This document shows, in pieces, positions 55,855-64,000 of a stretch of DNA of 64,000 nt. A program made the position numbers and the translations under genes. Position 1 is the first letter of the stretch; each line of letters opens with the position of its first letter. The stretch comes from Arthrobacter sp. Soil736. GTDB taxonomy: Bacteria > Actinomycetota > Actinomycetes > Actinomycetales > Micrococcaceae. Under the pieces are notes generated by a model. It was not told the origin of the DNA. It was given only the letters and a program-made list of their open reading frames with translations, and did not search any database. The stretch spans positions 302,389 to 366,388 of the forward strand of contig NZ_LMSB01000012.1 of assembly GCF_001428005.1 (NCBI RefSeq), in the 5' to 3' direction.

Positions 55855-56940
55855 ATGCGGCTTCAGGCGCTGCTGACAGTGCTGCTGCTTGCGCTGGGGG
55901 GTGGTCTGGTGGTGGTGCCGGTTGCGGCGTCGGTTGCTGAGGGTGAAATGCGCGCTGCCACGAACTGTGCGGTGCGGCTGCTCGCCGGTCTGGGTGGCCG
56001 GGGCAGCAACGCGATCGCCGCGAGCAGCAACGGCCTGGTGGTCGGCATCGCCGATACCGCCATGGGCGGGTCCGCACCGGTGCTCTGGCGGGACGGTCGG
56101 CCGACCCCGCTGACGATCCCACTCCAGACCGCGGTCCCCACCTCGGTGAACCGGGCCGGAGTCGTCGTCGGCTCGGGGTATGACGCCATCCATGAGGTGC
56201 TGGTGGGCTGGTGGTGGAAGAACGGGCTGTACCACCGGCTCCCCGTTAGCCCCGGTGACATCGCGCTCCCGTCGGCGGTCTCGGACAGCGGCGCCGTCGC
56301 CGGGGTGCTGATCGCCGATGAGGAGCACTCCGACGGGCCGGGCGCCGACGAGGACGAGCGTCCCGCTGTCTGGTCCACCGTGACCGCGGCACCACGCGAG
56401 CTTCCGCTGCCCGCCGGTGCCCGGGGCGGCCATGCGTTCGCGATCGGCCCTGACGGCACCATCGGCGGGGTGGCCCTTGCCGACGGCGGGACGCCGGTCC
56501 TGTGGGCACCGGACGGCACCCCGAAGGTCCTGCCGGCCCTCGCCGGGCGGGGCGGCGTGGTGCTCGCGATCGACTCTGCCGGGCAGGCACTCGGCCAGAG
56601 TGCCGTGCCCGAGGGAACCCACGCTGTTGCCTGGGGCGCCTCCGGCCTGGTCACCGACCTGGGTGCAGCGGCCGCAGGCCCTACCTCGAGCGCGCAGGGA
56701 GGGGTTGCAGGGATTGCCGTCGGAGCCGGCAGCACGCCGTCCTTTCGCGCGTCGCGACCGCAGGCGGTGATGTGGGTCGGCAAGAGCGCACGGATCCTGC
56801 CACCGGGTTCGGACGGCCAGCTCGCCGGAGTATCAGGGTCGGCGAGCTCGGTGTCACGGCAGGGCGGGACCACCGTTGTAGTGGGGTTCTCCGCGGCAGC
56901 CAACGGGCTGCGCCGCGCGACCGAGTGGAGCTGTCGATGA
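55855..56940 (+). CDS. Secreted HAF-repeat-like protein
   Basis: From ATG 55855 a 361-residue protein with a signal peptide (RLQALLTVLLLALGGGLVVVPVAASVA). The mature part shows repeated units with consensus like G-x-VVG...A..W (SNGLVVGIADTAMGGSAPVLW, AGVVVGSGYDAIHEVLVGWWW, PDGTIGGVALADGGTPVLW, SAGQALGQSAVPEGTHAVAW), resembling HAF extracellular beta-propeller repeats. An upstream in-frame start would precede the signal peptide by 40 residues and is unlikely. The stop TGA overlaps the ATG of the next gene (ATGA). Confidence 0.75.
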   Translation: MRLQALLTVLLLALGGGLVVVPVAASVAEGEMRAATNCAVRLLAGLGGRGSNAIAASSNGLVVGIADTAMGGSAPVLWRDGRPTPLTIPLQTAVPTSVNRAGVVVGSGYDAIHEVLVGWWWKNGLYHRLPVSPGDIALPSAVSDSGAVAGVLIADEEHSDGPGADEDERPAVWSTVTAAPRELPLPAGARGGHAFAIGPDGTIGGVALADGGTPVLWAPDGTPKVLPALAGRGGVVLAIDSAGQALGQSAVPEGTHAVAWGASGLVTDLGAAAAGPTSSAQGGVAGIAVGAGSTPSFRASRPQAVMWVGKSARILPPGSDGQLAGVSGSASSVSRQGGTTVVVGFSAAANGLRRATEWSCR

Positions 56941-58766
56941 ACGGCCGCCAGCGCGTGCGCCACCCACTGCGCCGAACGCTGGCCGTTCTGCTCGGCGTCG
57001 CACTCGTTCTCGTCAATGTTTACACTCTCGCCACATCGCGGGAGTCGCGGGCCACCGCCGCATCCACGGTGAGCCTGGGGTTCGTCGGAGATACAGGCGG
57101 CAACACGGTGACGGGCAAGGTGATCGACGCAGCGCGCAACGCGGGGACCGCGGCGATGTTCAACCTCGGCGACATGTCCTACTCCCAGATCACCCCGGAG
57201 TCGTCCTGGTGCTCGTTCGTCACGCAGCACGCCGGGACCATGCCCTATGAGCTCGTGTCCGGGAACCACGAGGACGACGGACCCGACGGTGTGTGGTCGA
57301 ACTTCGCCGCGTGCCTGCCAGACCAGCTCGGCTCGACAGGAACCTATGGCCAGCAGTACTACACGGACTACCCGGCCAGCAGCCCATTGGTCCGGGTGAT
57401 CATGGTGTCCCCGAAACTGACCTTCAGTGGGACGTCCCTGAACTGGTCCTACCGGGCCGGCACACAGGGTTACCAGTTCGTGTCGTCGACGATCGACGCG
57501 GCACGGGCTGCCGGGATCCCGTTCGTCGCCGTCGGGATGCACATGTACTGCCTGTCGATGGTCAACTACCCCTGCGCCGCCAGCCCTGACCTGATGAACC
57601 TGCTGGTGGCCAAGAAGGTGGACCTCTACCTACAGGCACATGACCACGCATACGCGCGCAGCTACCCGCTCGCGCTCCAGGGCACCTGCACGGCCATCCC
57701 CGTCGACACCTTCAACCCCGACTGTGTCGCCGACACGAACCCAAACGGCCAATTCACCGCCGGCACCGGGACGATCCTGGCCACTGTGGGTTCGGGCGGC
57801 AAGTCGATCAACAGCGAGAGCAACACTACGACGGCGCCGTACTTCCAGAGCTTCATGGGCAGCAACAACAACCCGACGTACGGTTTCCTGAAGGTCTCGG
57901 TAACCGACACGACGCTGACCGGCCAGTTCGTCGGTGCCTCGGGCGGTACCTTCACCGACAGTTTCACGCTCACCAGGACGGCACCCTCACCCAGCCCATC
58001 GCCTTCACCCTCGCCGACACCGACGCCTTCGCCGACACCGACGCCGACACCGACGCCTTCGCCGACGCCGACACCGACGCCTTCGCCGACACCGACCTCT
58101 GTCCGGTCGTCGGCAGCCGGATCTGGCGAGCTGTCTTCTTCGGGCTCGTACACGCCCACCCTGCCAGCAGGCTGGCAGCCTGGCGACGTAGTCTTCCTGT
58201 TCTCGCAGGTGACCGTGGCTGGGTCGGCGAACGCCACGACTCCCACGGGATGGACGCGGGCAATCGCCGACTTCACCAGCGCCGGATCCACCTCGGCGCA
58301 CCAGGCGGTCTGGTATCGAGTGATGCAGTCCGGCGACACCGCGCCGAGCGTGCCTGAACCCGCCTCCCGGTATGCCTGGGTGACGGTTGCCGTGCAGGGC
58401 GCAGACGCCACCACGCCGCTGGACGTTACGCCCGCCAGTGACACCAACACGGGGGTGCCCTACCCGGATGTCCGGGCCCCGTCGATCACGCCGGTGACGT
58501 CGGGGGCGTTGTTGTTGACCGCACACGGCGTGAGGAACGGCACCAACTCGGCGACCACGACATTCACGCCACCGTCGGGGACGGCCGAGGTCGGCGACGT
58601 AACGTCAAGCGCTGCGTCCAAGTCGAACGCGGCCATCGAGGTCGACTTCCTCTCGCTGACCGATACGTCCGCCACTGGCGCGAAAAGCGCGACCGCAGCC
58701 TCAAGCTCCGGCACGATCATCAACCAGTGCGGCTCGGCCATCGTCGTGCGCCCAGCCTCGCCCTGA
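56937..58766 (+). CDS. Secreted purple-acid-phosphatase-like metallophosphoesterase
   Basis: A 609-residue exported protein. Residues ~12-40 are a signal/anchor segment. The catalytic domain (about 45-345) has the purple acid phosphatase pattern: GDTG, GDMSY, GNHED, VGMHMY and AHDHAY, in which the usual GHxH appears as AHDH. Residues ~350-388 are a Pro/Ser/Thr-only linker made of PSP/PTP repeats. A C-terminal ~220-residue domain (about 390-609) has repeated W and GD-rich beta strands and may bind a polymer or surface. It overlaps the HAF-like gene by 4 nt, so the two are translationally coupled. Confidence 0.82.
   Translation: MNGRQRVRHPLRRTLAVLLGVALVLVNVYTLATSRESRATAASTVSLGFVGDTGGNTVTGKVIDAARNAGTAAMFNLGDMSYSQITPESSWCSFVTQHAGTMPYELVSGNHEDDGPDGVWSNFAACLPDQLGSTGTYGQQYYTDYPASSPLVRVIMVSPKLTFSGTSLNWSYRAGTQGYQFVSSTIDAARAAGIPFVAVGMHMYCLSMVNYPCAASPDLMNLLVAKKVDLYLQAHDHAYARSYPLALQGTCTAIPVDTFNPDCVADTNPNGQFTAGTGTILATVGSGGKSINSESNTTTAPYFQSFMGSNNNPTYGFLKVSVTDTTLTGQFVGASGGTFTDSFTLTRTAPSPSPSPSPSPTPTPSPTPTPTPTPSPTPTPTPSPTPTSVRSSAAGSGELSSSGSYTPTLPAGWQPGDVVFLFSQVTVAGSANATTPTGWTRAIADFTSAGSTSAHQAVWYRVMQSGDTAPSVPEPASRYAWVTVAVQGADATTPLDVTPASDTNTGVPYPDVRAPSITPVTSGALLLTAHGVRNGTNSATTTFTPPSGTAEVGDVTSSAASKSNAAIEVDFLSLTDTSATGAKSATAASSSGTIINQCGSAIVVRPASP
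57984..58098 (+). repeat. Tandem repeats encoding the Pro/Thr linker
   Basis: Short units built from GCCGACACCGAC and GCCTTC-type sequence encode the PSP/PTP linker of the phosphatase. Such arrays change length easily by slippage in frame. Confidence 0.75.
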
Positions 58767-58878
58767 CCGGTGCGGGGCAGTGATGGCCGCTGCGGGCCAG
58801 GTCGGCGCCTCCGGGGCCGCCACCCTGGTCGAGAACAGCTCCGCCGACCCCGACCTTTAACTCTCCTGCCCACAGGCG

Positions 58879-58928
58879 TGAGGTTTCCCCCCGAACCGCT
58901 GATGCCTCTACGGTCCGGGGGAACCTCA
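58879..58928. terminator. Hairpin between the phosphatase gene and the transporter remnant
   Basis: TGAGGTT and a C-rich block (58879-58898) pair with GGTCC, a G-run and AACCTCA (58911-58928), about 18 bp with small bulges and a 12-nt loop. Suitable as a terminator for the plus-strand secreted protein genes. Confidence 0.55.
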
Positions 58929-58953
58929 GGCCGTGCCCGATGCAGGGGTCTGG

Positions 58954-59372
58954 TTACAGCCGGTGGGGTGGGGCGTTGCCGGCGGCGGTGATGGCCCGGC
59001 GTATCGGGACGGCGAGGAGGGGCGACGAAGCCGGCGATGAAGAAGACCAGCACCGAGACGATGCCGAGTCGGCAGCTGGTGGTGGCCTGGTAGACCAGCC
59101 CGAACAGGAGGGGGCCGAGCCAGCTGGTTCCGTTGTCGGAGATCGCGTAGAAGCCGAAGTACTCGGCCTCGCGGCCGGATGGGATGAGTTGGCTGAACAG
59201 CGAGCGGGACAGCGCCTGGCTGCCGCCGAGTACGAGACCGATGCCGGCGCCGAGGGCCAGGAACAGGACCGGCGCGCGGGCGGGTAGCCAGAATGCGGCC
59301 AGAACGAGCCCGGTCCACGCGGTCAGCGAGGCGAGCACGGTCTTGCGTGCGCCGATGCGGGTGGCGATCGGT
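58954..59372 (-). pseudogene. UMF1-type MFS transporter, C-terminal remnant
   Basis: The minus strand reads PIATRIGARKTVLASLTAW, AAFWLPARAPVLFLALGAGIGLVLGGSQALSRSLFSQLIP, GREAEYFGFYAISDNGTSWLGP and LGIVSVLVFFIAGF, the C-terminal helices of UMF1/Atg22-like major facilitator proteins. A frameshift is needed to read VPIRRAITAAGNAPPHRL and the stop at 58954. The N-terminal two thirds are missing. Not functional. Confidence 0.75.
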
Positions 59373-59479
59373 CAGCCATGTCCGCCCATTTTTTCTCCGT
59401 TACTACCGCGACCCCGAGTAGGCGCAATTTCGACAGTCATGCCCTGTTCCTCGGATGCCAGCGGCTGCTGCTGGTGCTG

Positions 59480-60235
59480 TCAAAGTGCCGTCAGGCCGCC
59501 GTCGACGGTGAAGAGTCCGCCTGTCGCGTAGGCCGATTCATCGCTGGCGAGGTAGACCATGATGCCTTCGACGTCCGCGGCGGTGCCTGCCCGTCCGAGC
59601 ATGGTGGAATCCACCAGGCCCGCGCGGCTGGCGGGATCATCTGCGATGGTCTGCACGAGAGGGGTCTCGGTGTATCCCGGTACCACGGTGTTCACCCGGA
59701 TCCCTTCCTTGGCGTAGTCCGCTGCGACGACGCGTGCCAGCCCGTGGACGCCGGCTTTGGAGCTGGAGTAGGCGGTGAAGGTTTGCCCGCATGCCACCAC
59801 CGCTGTGGGGCTGCCGGTGCAGATGATTGACCCGCCCCGGCCCTGGAGCGCCCTCACGGCATGTTTGAGGGTGAGGAACGCTCCGCGGTGGTTAATTGCG
59901 ACGGTTTTTTCCCAGACTTCCAGGGACAGCTCGCCCACTCTTGCGTCCTGGCCGAAGAGCTGGACGCCGGCGTTGGCCACGACGATGTCCAGCGGGCCGG
60001 CGGCCGCGACGGCGGCATAAGCGGCTTCTACGCTGTTCTCGTCGGAGATATCCACTGGCAGGGCGACGGCACGGTCGTTGCCGGTGGCTGCGGCTGCTTT
60101 TTCGGCAGCGTCGACGTTGATATCGGCGAAATACACGCGTGCACCTTCGGCGGTGAAGCGCTGTGCGACGGCCAGCCCTATTCCGGATCCGGCGCCGGTG
60201 ACGAGAGCGGTCTTGCCTGCAAGCCTGTTGGACAT
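59480..60235 (-). CDS. SDR family oxidoreductase
   Basis: A 251-residue short-chain dehydrogenase. Cofactor site TGAGSGIG near the N-terminus, NAGV motif, Ser of the catalytic tetrad in IICTGSP, and YSSSKAG with catalytic Tyr/Lys. PGYTETPLVQ and the terminal TGGLFTVDGGLTAL are typical classical SDR features. Among clustered ATGs the one at 60235 is best placed (GAGG 6 nt upstream). It is the last gene of a minus-strand run with sugar genes; it probably oxidises a sugar or sugar acid. Confidence 0.9.
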   Translation of the reverse strand: MSNRLAGKTALVTGAGSGIGLAVAQRFTAEGARVYFADINVDAAEKAAAATGNDRAVALPVDISDENSVEAAYAAVAAAGPLDIVVANAGVQLFGQDARVGELSLEVWEKTVAINHRGAFLTLKHAVRALQGRGGSIICTGSPTAVVACGQTFTAYSSSKAGVHGLARVVAADYAKEGIRVNTVVPGYTETPLVQTIADDPASRAGLVDSTMLGRAGTAADVEGIMVYLASDESAYATGGLFTVDGGLTAL

Positions 60236-60262
60236 CATGTTCCTCATTTCGTTGTGGATGGA

Positions 60263-62011
60263 TCAGCCGAGCGGCCGGGTTACTACCGACCAGGCGGGAA
60301 TGTCTACCGTTCGCGTGTATCCTCCGTACTCGAGCCTGACGGCCGTGCGCAGCGGCTCTGCCGTAAGGTTCGCGGCGAAGAGCAGCACACCGGAGTCTTC
60401 TTTTACCGGGTAGAGGACCAGCCCTGGGACACCGCCGTCGACCTCCATCACGTCGGCGCCGCGCATTGCGGAAAGTTTTTCCAGAAGCTGGAAGGCCGAC
60501 GTCGGGGTGCCGGCGTCGGTGAGGAGGCCCCTGGGTCCGCTTGCCTCGAAGTAGCTGATGGATTCCACACCGGGCAGTGTCAGGGCCGCGATGCTGCCCA
60601 GCAGCCAGGCGGCGGTGAAGTTCTCTGCCTGCAACGGGTCGGTCGTCATCGCCTCGACGGTCAGGGAGTCGTAGGCTCCGTCCGTGGAGACGGCGTTGAA
60701 GCGGGCCTTGAGTGTCACGGGGCCAATGTGAAGTGGCTTGCCGGACCCGATCCGAAGGGCGTTCAGCGCTGTTTGCCGTTGGATCGGGAGGCTTTCGACA
60801 ATGTGGGGCACTTCGGTCGCGTGCATCTGGGGCGTAATGCTGTAAGTGATGGCGTCGGCGTTGCCGGGAAGGACGCCTTGCCGCCGGTTGAGCTCGGTGA
60901 AATGGGAGCGTGCACCGGCGAGCAGTGCGCCGGTGAAGCCGCGCCGCTGCGCTTCGGAGTGCAGTTCCTCCCCCAGGCCGGGCTCTGTCAGATGGCTATC
61001 GGAGCTGAATGCGCCGATTCTGAGGACATTCTCCACGGGCAGCAGGTCCATCACGGGTCCGATATCCCCGGGGCCGGTCGCGGTGATCCTCACGTCGAGC
61101 GCGGCTCCCAGCTCTGCGGCCTGTTGCACGGCGTGCCGGAGGATCTGGGCGGCCGCGGCGGTGTCACCGCCCGGAACTTCGACCATCAGCGCGTCCAGGC
61201 CGGGCACTGCGCCGAGTCTGGCTACCGACCGGGACGACGACGTTCCCAGCGCGGGAACCCGGCCATGGGTCTGCCTGCGCACCGTCAGCACGTCGGGTGC
61301 GGGTTCCGGGGACGGAGCTTCCGCCGCATGGACCGTGGGTGCGGCGGTGAGGCGGATGCCCTGCTGCACCCGGTCTCCGGCGTGCACGGTGACCGGGAAG
61401 GGGCGGGACAGCGGGGTGCTGTAGGTCTTGAAGGAGGCGTCGGTCCAGTTTCGCTGGTCTTCGGTTTCAAAGATGTCGCCGGAAAATTCGAGCCCGAAGG
61501 CGGTGCCGTCGCGTTCCCAGCTCATCGCTGCGATGTTCACGAAGGGCTGGTGCGGGCTGATGTCCACGGGAAATGCACGCTCGGTGCGGCTCTGGTCCGG
61601 CGCGGTGATGGTGACGTTGCGTCCGGCGTCGTCGGGTCTGTGCAGGACGACCAGGCCTATGCGGTTGCTGCGGAAGTCGCTGGGCGCGACACCATCGAAG
61701 GTGACCGTGAGGTCATTGCCGGAGGCGTGAAGGGTCAGCTCCGCGCGGTATTCTGCGCCGAAGCCGGTGAACCTGACTGCCAGTCGCAGGGTGAAGGTGT
61801 CCGCGTCTTCGGCGCCGGTCACTGATTCAACCGTGGGTGACAGGGTCCGCCAGTCGTGATCGCGGACCACGGGCCGGATGGCCCTGAGCACGGGGTGCCC
61901 GCGGTACTCGATGTCGGCAAGTTCGTCCCCGCGCAGCTGCAGGCGCCAGGGGCCGGTTTCAATTGTTTGGGCAGGTGCGAAAAGCCGGGGGCGGTTCTCG
62001 GCGTTGATCAC
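60263..62011 (-). CDS. Large protein of unknown function in the sugar operon
   Basis: A 582-residue protein, no signal peptide. The first ~280 residues are beta-rich (LQLRGDELADIEYRGHPVLRAI ... TLHASGNDLTVTFDGVAPSDFRSNRIGL), resembling carbohydrate-binding or glycosidase accessory beta-sandwiches; the rest (SSRSVARLGAVPGLDALMVE ... GSGKPLHIGPVTLKARFNAV) looks like a TIM-barrel-like domain and a final beta domain. No catalytic motif could be named. GTG 62011 is the likely start; an upstream start would run through a hairpin. Position suggests a role in breakdown of the sugar imported by the adjacent transporter. Confidence 0.6.
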   Translation of the reverse strand: MINAENRPRLFAPAQTIETGPWRLQLRGDELADIEYRGHPVLRAIRPVVRDHDWRTLSPTVESVTGAEDADTFTLRLAVRFTGFGAEYRAELTLHASGNDLTVTFDGVAPSDFRSNRIGLVVLHRPDDAGRNVTITAPDQSRTERAFPVDISPHQPFVNIAAMSWERDGTAFGLEFSGDIFETEDQRNWTDASFKTYSTPLSRPFPVTVHAGDRVQQGIRLTAAPTVHAAEAPSPEPAPDVLTVRRQTHGRVPALGTSSSRSVARLGAVPGLDALMVEVPGGDTAAAAQILRHAVQQAAELGAALDVRITATGPGDIGPVMDLLPVENVLRIGAFSSDSHLTEPGLGEELHSEAQRRGFTGALLAGARSHFTELNRRQGVLPGNADAITYSITPQMHATEVPHIVESLPIQRQTALNALRIGSGKPLHIGPVTLKARFNAVSTDGAYDSLTVEAMTTDPLQAENFTAAWLLGSIAALTLPGVESISYFEASGPRGLLTDAGTPTSAFQLLEKLSAMRGADVMEVDGGVPGLVLYPVKEDSGVLLFAANLTAEPLRTAVRLEYGGYTRTVDIPAWSVVTRPLG

Positions 62012-62048
62012 GGCTGTGCTTTCGGGTCGGGATGGGTGAAGCCTGGAC

Positions 62049-62080
62049 GGCCGGGGGGCAGGAGAACCTGCCCCCCGGCC
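62049..62080 (-). terminator. 14-bp GC-rich hairpin between two operon genes
   Basis: Positions 62049-62062 and 62067-62080 pair perfectly with a 4-nt loop. It lies between the glycosidase stop and the next gene start on the same strand with no T run, so it may reduce read-through or stabilise the upstream mRNA end. Confidence 0.6.
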
Positions 62081-62093
62081 GGTCGGTAGGGAG

Positions 62094-63848
62094 TCAGGCC
62101 ACGGCGCGGAGCCGCACGGCAATGTACTGCTGGCCGGGCAGTTCGATGCGGAAGCGGCCTTCGAACGTCTCCGGAAGAGTCTCGATGGTCATGTTCCATG
62201 TGTCGATGACGTCGATGTGGAAACGGATGCCCGGGGGCATGACGAACCGGCGGTAGGTGGGCTGGTTGAAGCCGAAGTAGATCAGTTCGTGCTGGTCCTT
62301 GATGCCGGCGCTGGCGGCATCCCAGTGTCCGGGCAGGGGCTCGAGGTGGCCCTGGGGGCTTTCCTCCAGGATGCGGCGGAGGAATCCGATCCGGTCCGGG
62401 CTGGTGCCGTGTAGTTTCCCACCCTTCGCCCACCAGAGGATGTCGTCCGGGTGGACGTAGGTTTCACCATGGCCGACATAACCGCCACGGACGGCGCCTT
62501 CCCAGAACCGGCGGGTCATTTCCTCGCCGGTGATGTTGCCCCAGCCCTGGTCGATGTTCCCTTCGTAGGCGCATTCGTCGATGACGACGGGCTTCTGCCA
62601 TTCCTGCCGCCACTGGGTGGTCATTTCGGCGGTTTTGTAGATGTCCAGCCTCTGGATGCTGCAGTGCGTGATCCAGGGGCGGGAGTGGTCGTACATCTCG
62701 CGGCAGTTGTGAATGGACAGCAGGTGCTTGTTGGGGTCGTTCGCCTGCACGATTGCGGCGGAGCGTTCCCAGTCCTCGACAGTCTTTTCGAACATGAGGT
62801 CGAATTCGTTGGCCAGTGACCACCAGATGTTCCTGTGGGAGGCCAGGCGGGCGGTGACGTACTTGACGTACAGGTCATCGGCCGCGGCGTTCATCGTGGA
62901 GAAGCCCCACCGGTCGTAGGCGTGGAAGAGGATCAGGTCGGCCTCGATGCCAAGGTCCTCGAGCTGGCTGATCCGCTTCTCCAAGTGGTGATAGTAGGCG
63001 GGGTTGGGCCGGGCGTAGTCGAAGCCGTCCTCAAGGGTCCCCTCGTAGGGGTAGATTTCGGGCTCGTTTTCATTGAACAGGTAGGACTTGGGGAAGACGC
63101 ACATGCGCATCTTGTTGAAGGGCCCGGCCGCCAGGGACCGCAGGGTCTGTTCCTCGAGGGCCTCGCCCTGGTGCGTCCAGACGTAGGAGGTCGTGCCTAT
63201 CGGAAGGTAGGGTGTTCCGTCCTCGTAGGCGAAGTGGAACGTGTCGGCCACGCGGACCACGCCACGGGAATCCGGCGAAGCCGCCACAGCCATGAAGCTT
63301 CCGGAGATGGCATCCAAGGACTTGGCGTTGCTTCGGGTGGCAAAGGACCACTCCCCATCGGCCGGGACGAGCAGGCGGATGCGGTAGGTGCCGTCGCCGT
63401 CGTAGAAACCGGGAACCGTGAGGGTTTCTCCGTTGGCGGTGAAGTCGGCGGCGAGGTCAACGTCGGTGAACGGGTTGCCGTGGGTAGGGCCCTGGAGCGC
63501 GATCTCGTACCGCTGCCACTTCCGGCCCTTCGCAGCGAAGTCGGCCCGGGCGCTGCCGCGTTCCACCGATTCCGGTTCGTAGCCGGCGGCCGGTTCGCTG
63601 CGCCGGACGGACCGGTCCGGCACCGGTGAGGGCTGCAGGGCCTCAATTTTTGCGAGGACCTCGGCCTTCTTTGCCGGGTCGTTGCGCAGGGATTCCTCCG
63701 TGCCAAGGATCAGGCCCAGCTGATAGTGGTACAGGGTGTGGAGCAGCGGGTTGGCCGCGAGCTCGGGCACGTGGTGGGCCAGGATCTCGTGTCCGGCCGG
63801 GTCGCGCATGACCTCGAACAGTGGAGTCGTTGCGGTAAAGGTCGCCAT
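62094..63848 (-). CDS. Glycoside hydrolase-like protein (DUF5060/DUF4038/DUF5605)
   Basis: A 584-residue cytosolic protein. After an N-terminal helical part (to about residue 95) comes a DUF5060-like beta-sandwich (WQRYEIALQGPTHGNPFTDVDLAADFTANG, YRIRLLVPADGEWSFATRSN). A TIM-barrel follows: GTTSYVWTHQ, FNKMRMCVFPKSYLF, ILFHAYDRWGFSTMN, WWSLANEFDLM (candidate acid Glu in ANEFD) and KPVVIDECAYEGN (candidate nucleophile Glu). The C-terminal domain is beta-rich. Similar proteins act on plant cell-wall side chains. It lies next to an ABC sugar permease end. Confidence 0.8.
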   Translation of the reverse strand: MATFTATTPLFEVMRDPAGHEILAHHVPELAANPLLHTLYHYQLGLILGTEESLRNDPAKKAEVLAKIEALQPSPVPDRSVRRSEPAAGYEPESVERGSARADFAAKGRKWQRYEIALQGPTHGNPFTDVDLAADFTANGETLTVPGFYDGDGTYRIRLLVPADGEWSFATRSNAKSLDAISGSFMAVAASPDSRGVVRVADTFHFAYEDGTPYLPIGTTSYVWTHQGEALEEQTLRSLAAGPFNKMRMCVFPKSYLFNENEPEIYPYEGTLEDGFDYARPNPAYYHHLEKRISQLEDLGIEADLILFHAYDRWGFSTMNAAADDLYVKYVTARLASHRNIWWSLANEFDLMFEKTVEDWERSAAIVQANDPNKHLLSIHNCREMYDHSRPWITHCSIQRLDIYKTAEMTTQWRQEWQKPVVIDECAYEGNIDQGWGNITGEEMTRRFWEGAVRGGYVGHGETYVHPDDILWWAKGGKLHGTSPDRIGFLRRILEESPQGHLEPLPGHWDAASAGIKDQHELIYFGFNQPTYRRFVMPPGIRFHIDVIDTWNMTIETLPETFEGRFRIELPGQQYIAVRLRAVA

Positions 63849-63891
63849 GGTGGCCTTTCTGCGTTAAGAGTTTCGTAAATGAGCGGGCGGG

Positions 63892-64000
63892 TCAGCCCTT
63901 GACGGCGCCGCTGAACATGCCCTCGACGAAGTAGCGCTGGAACAGCAGGTACACGATCAGGACCGGGAGGATCGACATAATCGTGAAGGCGTTCAGCGGG
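63892..64000 (-). CDS. Carbohydrate ABC transporter permease (3' end only)
   Basis: The frame reads PLNAFTIMSILPVLIVYL then LFQRYFVEGMFSGAVKG and stop. This is the C-terminus of a MalG-type sugar permease (QRYFVEGMxxGAVKG is the classical end). The remainder lies beyond the window. It is upstream of the glycoside hydrolase on the same strand, so the operon is transporter, hydrolase, unknown protein, dehydrogenase. Confidence 0.9.
   Translation of the reverse strand, partial: PLNAFTIMSILPVLIVYLLFQRYFVEGMFSGAVKG

Noticed and set aside
60263..63629. Long plus-strand frames opposite the sugar operon (for example 59861-61825)
   Set aside because: They lie antisense to well-supported genes and have no domain pattern; typical of high-GC DNA.

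Overview
The window is high-GC actinobacterial DNA, most likely from an Arthrobacter/Pseudarthrobacter-type Micrococcaceae. The support is a complete Pup-proteasome locus with a naturally fused PafBC regulator (known from Arthrobacter), mycothiol synthesis (mshC), RbpA, polyprenyl-phosphomannose synthase, the TatA-TatC-HelY order, and many leaderless genes whose start codon lies 6-7 nt after a TANNNT -10 box. No rRNA, tRNA or CRISPR array was recognised.

Positions 1-41.7 kb look like stable core chromosome. In order: the 3' end of an acyl-CoA dehydrogenase; two small conserved proteins; an aldo/keto reductase; uppP, mshC, a PAC2 protein, a HAD phosphatase, an M50 protease and trmI; then arc(mpa)-dop-pup-prcB-prcA-pafA, two FKBP isomerases, fused pafBC, a small membrane protein, tatA, tatC and helY. 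These encode tagging of proteins with Pup, unfolding and degradation by the 20S proteasome, and the DNA-damage regulator PafBC. An amidohydrolase, ppm1, rbpA, an SPFH/NfeD pair, an rRNA methyltransferase-like gene, an S9 peptidase, peptide deformylase and a lipoprotein follow. A three-gene type III polyketide synthase operon (synthase, methyltransferase, FAD monooxygenase) and a VOC protein next to a short UvrA-like ATPase close this part.

Positions 41.7-59.4 kb are an accessory, heavily rearranged region. Intact cargo genes (GNAT, MarR with an LLM monooxygenase and DoxX, YCII, patatin, two RibD-type reductases, RraA-like, LysE with AsnC, two large secreted proteins) alternate with truncated or frameshifted remnants: TnsA-like endonuclease, serine recombinase, Big-1 protein, GNAT tail, arginase head, alpha/beta-hydrolase head and tail, HxlR head, dioxygenase-like head, panB, Tn3 transposase and a UMF1 transporter tail. 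Several remnants are butted together without intervening sequence. This suggests repeated insertion and deletion by mobile elements that are now themselves decayed.

Positions 59.4-64 kb are an apparent minus-strand sugar-catabolic operon: ABC permease end, a DUF5060/DUF4038-type glycoside hydrolase, a large protein of unknown function, and an SDR dehydrogenase. All function calls come from reading motifs by eye; no database search was run.
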